Positions 58,936 through 64,000 of a DNA stretch of 64,000 bases are shown here, in pieces. Where the stretch lies: contig QANY01000052.1 in assembly GCA_003255025.1 (NCBI GenBank), positions 186,001 to 250,000 of the forward strand. Reading direction: 5' to 3'. Every line of letters starts with the position of its first letter. Position 1 is the stretch's first letter. The position numbers and the translations under genes were made by a program. The notes beneath the pieces are model-generated. The model was not told the origin of the DNA. It saw only the letters and a program-made list of their open reading frames with translations, and searched no databases. This stretch comes from Datisca glomerata (Eukaryota > Streptophyta > Magnoliopsida > Cucurbitales > Datiscaceae).

Positions 58936-59401
58936 AGGTCTCCTCCTACTAATTTTACACGCCAAAGAAGAATTCTAGCTCTTTTTTTCTCTCAATTCTT
59001 GGTCTCTACATTTTTCTAGTTTTTCATCAAGTTTTCTTGGTTCAGTTTTTTGTACGGTCTTGGTCTCGGTTCGGTTTTCAGTTTGGACTGGTTCTGTTTA
59101 TTTACAATTTCTTCGATCGTTTGGTTTTCCGATTCAAGTCTTGGTTTTTCATTGTTACTCTAGTGGTTGAATTCTGACAAGTTAGAGTAATCAATGTGGT
59201 GAAGTTAGGTGCTCTTCAAATGCCTCAAACCATTTTATCTTGGCAAACAAATGTCGCTATCAACTTTAGTACCACAAGTGAGGTGGCGTAACAGTTTAAG
59301 AAAACTGTGCAAACAAGACTCGGTTTGATTTGTCACTATACTCTTACTATGTCTGATTTATTCAATGTGGGTATTTACTTTATTTACTTTCCGTAATTAA
59401 T

Positions 59402-59455
59402 GTATTCACATTATTCTTTGTATTCACATTATTCTTTGTATTCACATTGTTCTTC
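59402..59455 (+). repeat. 18-bp tandem repeat, three copies
   Basis: GTATTCACATTATTCTTT at 59402, 59420 and, with two or three changes, 59438, within the Copia-3 LTR/leader. Confidence 0.9.
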
Positions 59456-59971
59456 GTAATTATACTATTTACAAGTTATAATCAATATATTTATAGATTG
59501 TTGTATTATTGTTATTTCCATTAATCTTATAGTGCAATTCATTATTTACAATATATTAAAACAATTATTTTTATACAAGTTATTGCGTTATAGGATTAAT
59601 TTTGGAAATCAATTTGGTTTTCAAAAATTGTTTTTTGCAAATTGATTAGGGTTTTTTCAACCTAAATATTTTATTTTTAATATTCTTCAAAATTTTGAAA
59701 CTGGAAATAGTTATATAAAGAAGTTCTATCTAGGAATTTAAAATATAAGAGGACTTGTCCCTCCAATTACTTGAAAACTAAATATTGTCTAGAGGGCTGG
59801 TCCAAGATTGGGTCTTAGAACCCCACCAGTTTGTCCTGACAATTATCTGTAAAAGTTCTATTTTGTTTGTTCTGAAAAATATTTAGAAATTAGCATATAT
59901 TCATCTTCGATAAAATAGCATAATTTTCATAGTGTTGATACACTTCTAGTTTATATTTCAGACAAGAAAAT

Positions 59972-60915
59972 ATGGCAATTGAATCTTACAAGAATGTTGT
60001 GGTGAACCATGCTGGTGAAAGTCAAGGGTAGAACCCTACTGTTGGGGCTCAAATGCCAAACCTAGGTATGCAGAACCTTGCTCTGACCCTTGTGGCATGT
60101 ATGGCACCGATTCCTATGCCTATTTCTTATGGAGAGAATCCTAAGAAATTTAACGGTATGAATTTCCAAAGGTGGCAACAAAATATGTTTTTTTACTTTA
60201 CCATGCTAAATCTGACAAAATGCTTGACTGAAGAAGCTCTTTTAAGCTCAACGACGATGAGAAGGATTTCCAAATGATATGTACTATTGATGCTTGGAAA
60301 TATTCTGATTATTCATATAGGAATTACATAATGAATGGTCTTACTGATTCCTTGTATAATGTTTATTCTGACAAGAAAATAGCAAATGAGCTATGAGAAT
60401 CTCTTAACGAAAGTACAAGATTGAGGATGCGAGTGCCAAGAAATTTATCGTGGCCCGCTTTCTAGAGTTTAAAATGGGGGGTTCTAAAATGGTGATTAGT
60501 CAATTGCAAAAACTACAAATTATCCTGCACGAGATTCATGCTAAATGAATCATTTCATGTGACTTGTATTATTGAGAAATTACCTCCTCTGTGGAAGGAT
60601 TTCAAAAATTATTTCAAGCACAAACGAAAGAAAATAAGCATTGATGATCTTATTATTCGACTTTAAATCAAAGAAGATAATAAGTTATCCGAAAGAAGAG
60701 GGCCAGACCATGTTGCTGCTGTAAAAGCTAATATTGTGGAGCATGGTCAGGGTTCTAAAACCAAGGAGACCAACAACAAAGGGAAGGATCCAAAAAAGCT
60801 GGGACCTAAATGATGTGTTTCTAAGAAATCAAAGTTTCAAGGTAAGTGCTACAATTGTGACAAGTTGGTCACAAATCATCTAAGTGTAGATTTTCTAAGA
60901 GAAACAAGGAGGCTA
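59972..60915 (+). pseudogene. Copia-3 gag
   Basis: The ATG at 59972 begins MAIESYKNVVVNHAGESQG, then a TAG; the core follows in the same frame from 60053, with NPKKFNGMNFQRWQQNMFFY and FTMLNLTKCLTEEA, the copia-type gag (UBN2-like) pattern. Later pieces shift frame. A zinc knuckle begins GKCYNCDK near 60840 but a frameshift separates it from the His/Cys half. The CAG just before 59962 could be a splice acceptor of a leader intron. Confidence 0.8.
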
Positions 60916-60917
60916 AT

Positions 60918-61211
60918 GTGATTGAGAACATTGGTCGAGATGTTTCGAACATCAACTTCTCAGCAGTGGTTTGTGTGGTTAACATGGTTGGATCAAATAT
61001 AAAGGAATGGTGGATTGACACCAGAGCTACCCGCCATGTGTGTTCTGACTGTATGATGTTCTCTACCTTCGAAGCTACCGAGCATGCAGAGAAGATGTTC
61101 ACGGGGAACTCGGCCACCTCTGAGATCAAAGGCCCAGGAAAAATGATTTTGAGGATGACTTTTGGGAAAGAATTAACTATGAACAATGTTCTGTATGTAT
61201 CTAAAATCTAG
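60918..61211 (+). pseudogene. Copia-3 protease
   Basis: A 97-codon frame with EWWIDTRATRHVCSD, where the family has D-T-G-A; the Gly to Arg change at the active site should inactivate it. EIKGPGKMILRMTFGKELTM and NNVLYVS follow, the usual link to integrase. Confidence 0.85.
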
Positions 61212-61312
61212 AAGAACATTGTGTCTATCTGGTTCATTGTTGAATAACCATGGATTTTGTATGGTATTAGACAAACATTTTTTTTGTTTAAGAGAGGAAT
61301 GTATATTGGTAA

Positions 61313-62250
61313 ATGCTATATGTGAGTGATGGAATGTTCAAACTCAATGTGATGACTTTGGTCAAACTTGATATTAATAAAGCTAGTTCTTCTGCTTACT
61401 TGCTTGAGTCTTCTAATTTATGGCATGGTAGAGTAGGTCATGTTAATAATGATACTTTGCGTAAATTAATTAACTTGAATCATTTACCAACATTTCATTT
61501 TTATTCAAATCACAAGTGTGAAACTTATGTTGAAGCAAAATTAACGAGGTCATCATTCCAAAGTGTTGAAAGAAACACCGAACCACTTGATTTAATTCAC
61601 AGTTATATATGTGATTTAAAGTTTGTACAAATAAGAGGCGATAATAAACATTTTAGTACTTTTGTTGATGATGGCACAAAATATTGTTATGTATATTTGC
61701 TAAGAGCAATGATGAAGCTATAGAGAAATTCCTTCTATATAAAAATGAAGTTGAGAATCAACTGAATAAGAAATTTAAGGAACTAAGAAGTGATCGAGGT
61801 GGTGAGTAAGAATCGTCGTTTGTTTATATTTGTGCTCAACATGAGATTATAAATGAAACCACACCACCTTATTCACCTCAGTCCAATGGTGTTGCTGAGC
61901 GTAAAAATCATATCTTGAAAGAAATGATGAATGCATTGTTGATCAGTTCTAGATTACCTCAGAACATGTGGTGATAATCCTTTTTGATGGCTAACTATCT
62001 TTTGAATAAGATACAAAAGAAAGGATAAGACCCCATATGAGTTACGGAAAGATAGAAAACCTTCATATAAATACTTACGGATGTGGGGATGATTCGCTAA
62101 AGTGATGATACCTACACCCAAAAAGGTAAAGATAGGACCAAAAACTATCGATTGCATTTTCATTGATTATGAAAATAATAGTAGTGGTATTGGTTCCTTC
62201 TATACGAATCTAGCAATCATAAGATTCACAAGAACACGATAATGGAGTTT
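61313..62250 (+). pseudogene. Copia-3 integrase
   Basis: The frame at 61313-61723 has the zinc domain WHGRVGHVNNDTLRKL ending KCETYVEAK, where Tyr replaces the second zinc-binding Cys. The first catalytic Asp is changed: LIHSYICDLK has Tyr in its place. The second Asp is kept in TFVDDGTKYCYV. Past a frameshift, SPQSNGVAERKN-like sequence with the Glu occurs near 61890, then stops. The enzyme is inactive. Confidence 0.85.
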
Positions 62251-62479
62251 AGGAATGCGTCATTCTTTGCACATGTATTTTCTTACAGGTCTAAGGAAGA
62301 GTCAAGCCTTTCAAAAAGAAAACTTAAGACTATTGATGAAGAAGATAGTCAGGACTAAGATGAAGAAGTCGAGATAGAACCTAGAAGGAGTAAAAGAGCT
62401 AGGACAAAAAAGTCTTTTGGTCCTAATTTTTTAACCTATATGATTGAAAGTGAACCAAGAACTTTTAATGAACTTGTAA

Positions 62480-63130
62480 ACTTCAATGAATGTCCTTCTT
62501 GCAAAAGGCCATTAAGAGTGAAATTGAGTCCATTTTGTAAAATCATATTTTGGAACTGATAGATCTTCCATCCGGTTGTAAACCTTTGGGTTCCAAATGT
62601 ATTTTTAAACGAAAAATGAAAGTTGATAGATCAATCGATAAATACAATGCTAGACTTTTAATTAAAGCCTACAGACAGAGGGAATATCTTGATTATTTTT
62701 ATACATATTCTCCAGTGTCGAGAATAAACTCCATTAGGATGATACTTGAAATTGCAGCTTTGTGAAATCATGAAGTACATCAAATGGATGTGAAAACATT
62801 CTTTTTAAATGGAGATTTAGAGAAATAAATCTACGTGGAATAACCAGAAGGATTTTTTGCTTCTGGGCAAGGAAAGAAAGTCAGTAAATTGCTCAAAACA
62901 TTGTCTGGTTTGAAACAAGCACAAAAATAATGGTATGAGAAATTTGACAATCACATGATGTCAATTGGATTCAAGATCAATGAATGATAAATGTATATAT
63001 GTTAAAAATACAAAAAATGGACATGTCGTCGTGTGCTTGTATGTTGATGACATGCTTATCTTTGGAAGTAATGATAAGATGATCAAATCTATGAAAGACA
63101 TGTGAAAATCTAGTTTTGATATGAATGATA
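62480..63130 (+). pseudogene. Copia-3 reverse transcriptase
   Basis: 62550-62765 has MELIDLPSGCKPLGSKCIFK and SPVSRINSIRMILEIAAL; then after stops QMDVKTFFLNGDLEK with the first catalytic Asp and SKLLKTLSGLKQAQK. The active site VCLYVDDMLIFGSND is intact near 63040. At least six stops or frame changes. Confidence 0.87.
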
Positions 63131-63962
63131 TGTGACTTACTGATATTATATTGAGAATAAAAAAAAGAACATCAGATGGACTTATTTTAAGTCAGTCTCA
63201 TTATGTAGATTCTATTCTTGGAAAATTTAGTGAAGACGACACTAATGAATCAAAAATACCAATGGATACAAATGTACATTGGTCCAAGAATAAATGTGAG
63301 AGTATCTAGAGTGATAGGTAGTCTGATGTACTTGATGAGCAGTATAAGACCCGATATAGCCTATACAATAAGTAAACTAAATTCACGAGTAATCTTGGAG
63401 CTGAACATTGAAAAGTCATTGTAAGAATATTGAGGTACTTACGATATACTCGGAGTTATGGACTACACTATTCAATATATCAAGCGGTCCTAGAAGGATA
63501 TACTGATGCAAATTAGATATTTGATAAAAAAGATACAAAGTCTACTAGTGGGTATGTTTTCACACTAGAAGGTGTTGCCGTAGCTTGAAAATCCTCAAAA
63601 CAGACTGTTATAACTAGATCCACTATGGAATCTGAGTTTATAGCTTTAGACAAATGCGAGGAGGAGGCTGAGTGGCTACACCACTTCCTAGAAGATATTC
63701 CTAGATGGACAAAGCTTGTGCCACCAATCTGCATACACTGTGATAGTTAAAGTGCTATTAGAAGGGCACAAACTAATATGTATAATGGTAAGTCTAGACA
63801 CATTCATCATAGAAATAATACCATTAAACAACTATTCTTCAGAGGGCTTATCACTCTTGACTATGTGAAGTCAAAGGATAACATTGTGGATTCGTTAACT
63901 AAAGGGTTAAATAGAGAGTTAGTTGAAAATGCATCGATGAGAATGGGACTAAGACTCATGTA
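63131..63962 (+). pseudogene. Copia-3 RNase H and C-terminus
   Basis: 63218-63424 has VIGSLMYLMSSIRPDIAYTI (connection domain). RNase H follows in mixed frames with SGYVFTLEGVAVA, RSTMESEFIALDKCEEEAEW and CDSQSAIRRAQ-type sequence (a stop replaces one residue). The last frame 63778-63963 ends LVENASMRMGLRLM, the usual Copia C-terminus. The purine tract and LTR lie beyond 64000. Confidence 0.85.
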
Positions 63963-64000
63963 AAAATAAGTTGATACAATGGAAACCCAACCTAGTTGAC

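Larger units (their letters stand above)
57497..59600 (+). repeat. Copia-3 5' LTR and leader, end not resolved
   Basis: The start is inferred from TGTTGGAAAAT. I could not find a standard TGGTATCAGAGC primer site, so the LTR end lies somewhere between about 59000 and 59700. A small TIR element interrupts U3. Confidence 0.45.
57497..64000 (+). mobile_element. Copia-3: plus-strand Ty1/copia element, 3' end outside the window
   Basis: TGTTGGAAAATGGG at 57497 looks like an LTR start, with a TCCCACATTGGAAAG-type U3 motif near 57728 and a TATA box at 58927. Gag, protease, integrase, RT and RNase H remnants follow from 59972 in copia order. The polyprotein ends at 63962; the 3' LTR is beyond the window. 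The family differs from Copia-1/2 (no shared LTR sequence). It is pseudogenised throughout. Confidence 0.88.

Overview
This is a plant nuclear window, most likely from a dicot judging by the element families. I recognise no intact host gene. About 58 kb of the 64 kb is transposable-element sequence, most of it decayed and nested. The support is structural: LTR pairs in TG...CA form with a methionine-initiator or Tat-type primer site on one side and a purine tract on the other, target-site duplications (TSDs), tRNA-derived pol III boxes, and recognisable gag/pol, MuDR-type and DUF1985 protein fragments. The species cannot be named from sequence alone.

Layout. 57-8078: a short non-autonomous hAT element (degenerate 8-bp TSD GTAAGAAC/GTAATAAC) split by a minus-strand Copia element (Copia-1, 410-7856). 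8079-11650: mostly anonymous AT-rich DNA with a possible TIR element and a minus-strand SINE (11519-11634) flanked by 15-bp TSDs. About 11660-18980: a Mutator-like element (MULE) with a broken minus-strand mudrA transposase gene and a plus-strand DUF1985 (Ulp1-associated) pseudogene; a 970-bp hAT element with a perfect 8-bp TSD sits inside mudrA. 19579-28344: a Ty3/gypsy element of Tekay/Del chromovirus type on the minus strand. 28345-34722: poorly resolved DNA with GACGGT-type subterminal repeats (CACTA-like) and a possible small multi-exon gene fragment. 34729-39257: a plus-strand non-autonomous Tat-lineage gypsy element filled with tandem repeats (Tat-A). 39583-57201: a second, minus-strand Tat element (Tat-B, perfect 5-bp TSD AGAAA) whose 3' LTR was split by a second copy of the Copia-1 family (Copia-2, 39962-51170). 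57497-64000: a plus-strand Copia element of a different family (Copia-3), running off the window.

How the parts relate. Copia-1 and Copia-2 are one family in the same orientation; both carry a segment complementary to their own primer site about 530-580 nt downstream of it. Tat-A and Tat-B are in opposite orientation and share a roughly 110-bp tandem-repeat family in the region before the 3' LTR. Tat-B also keeps a 175-codon open frame antisense to gag-pol, matching the extra antisense ORF known from some Tat-lineage elements; this is the best candidate for unusual biology in the window. Nothing here looks able to transpose on its own: catalytic residues are lost in most polyproteins, and pol is deleted from both Tat elements.
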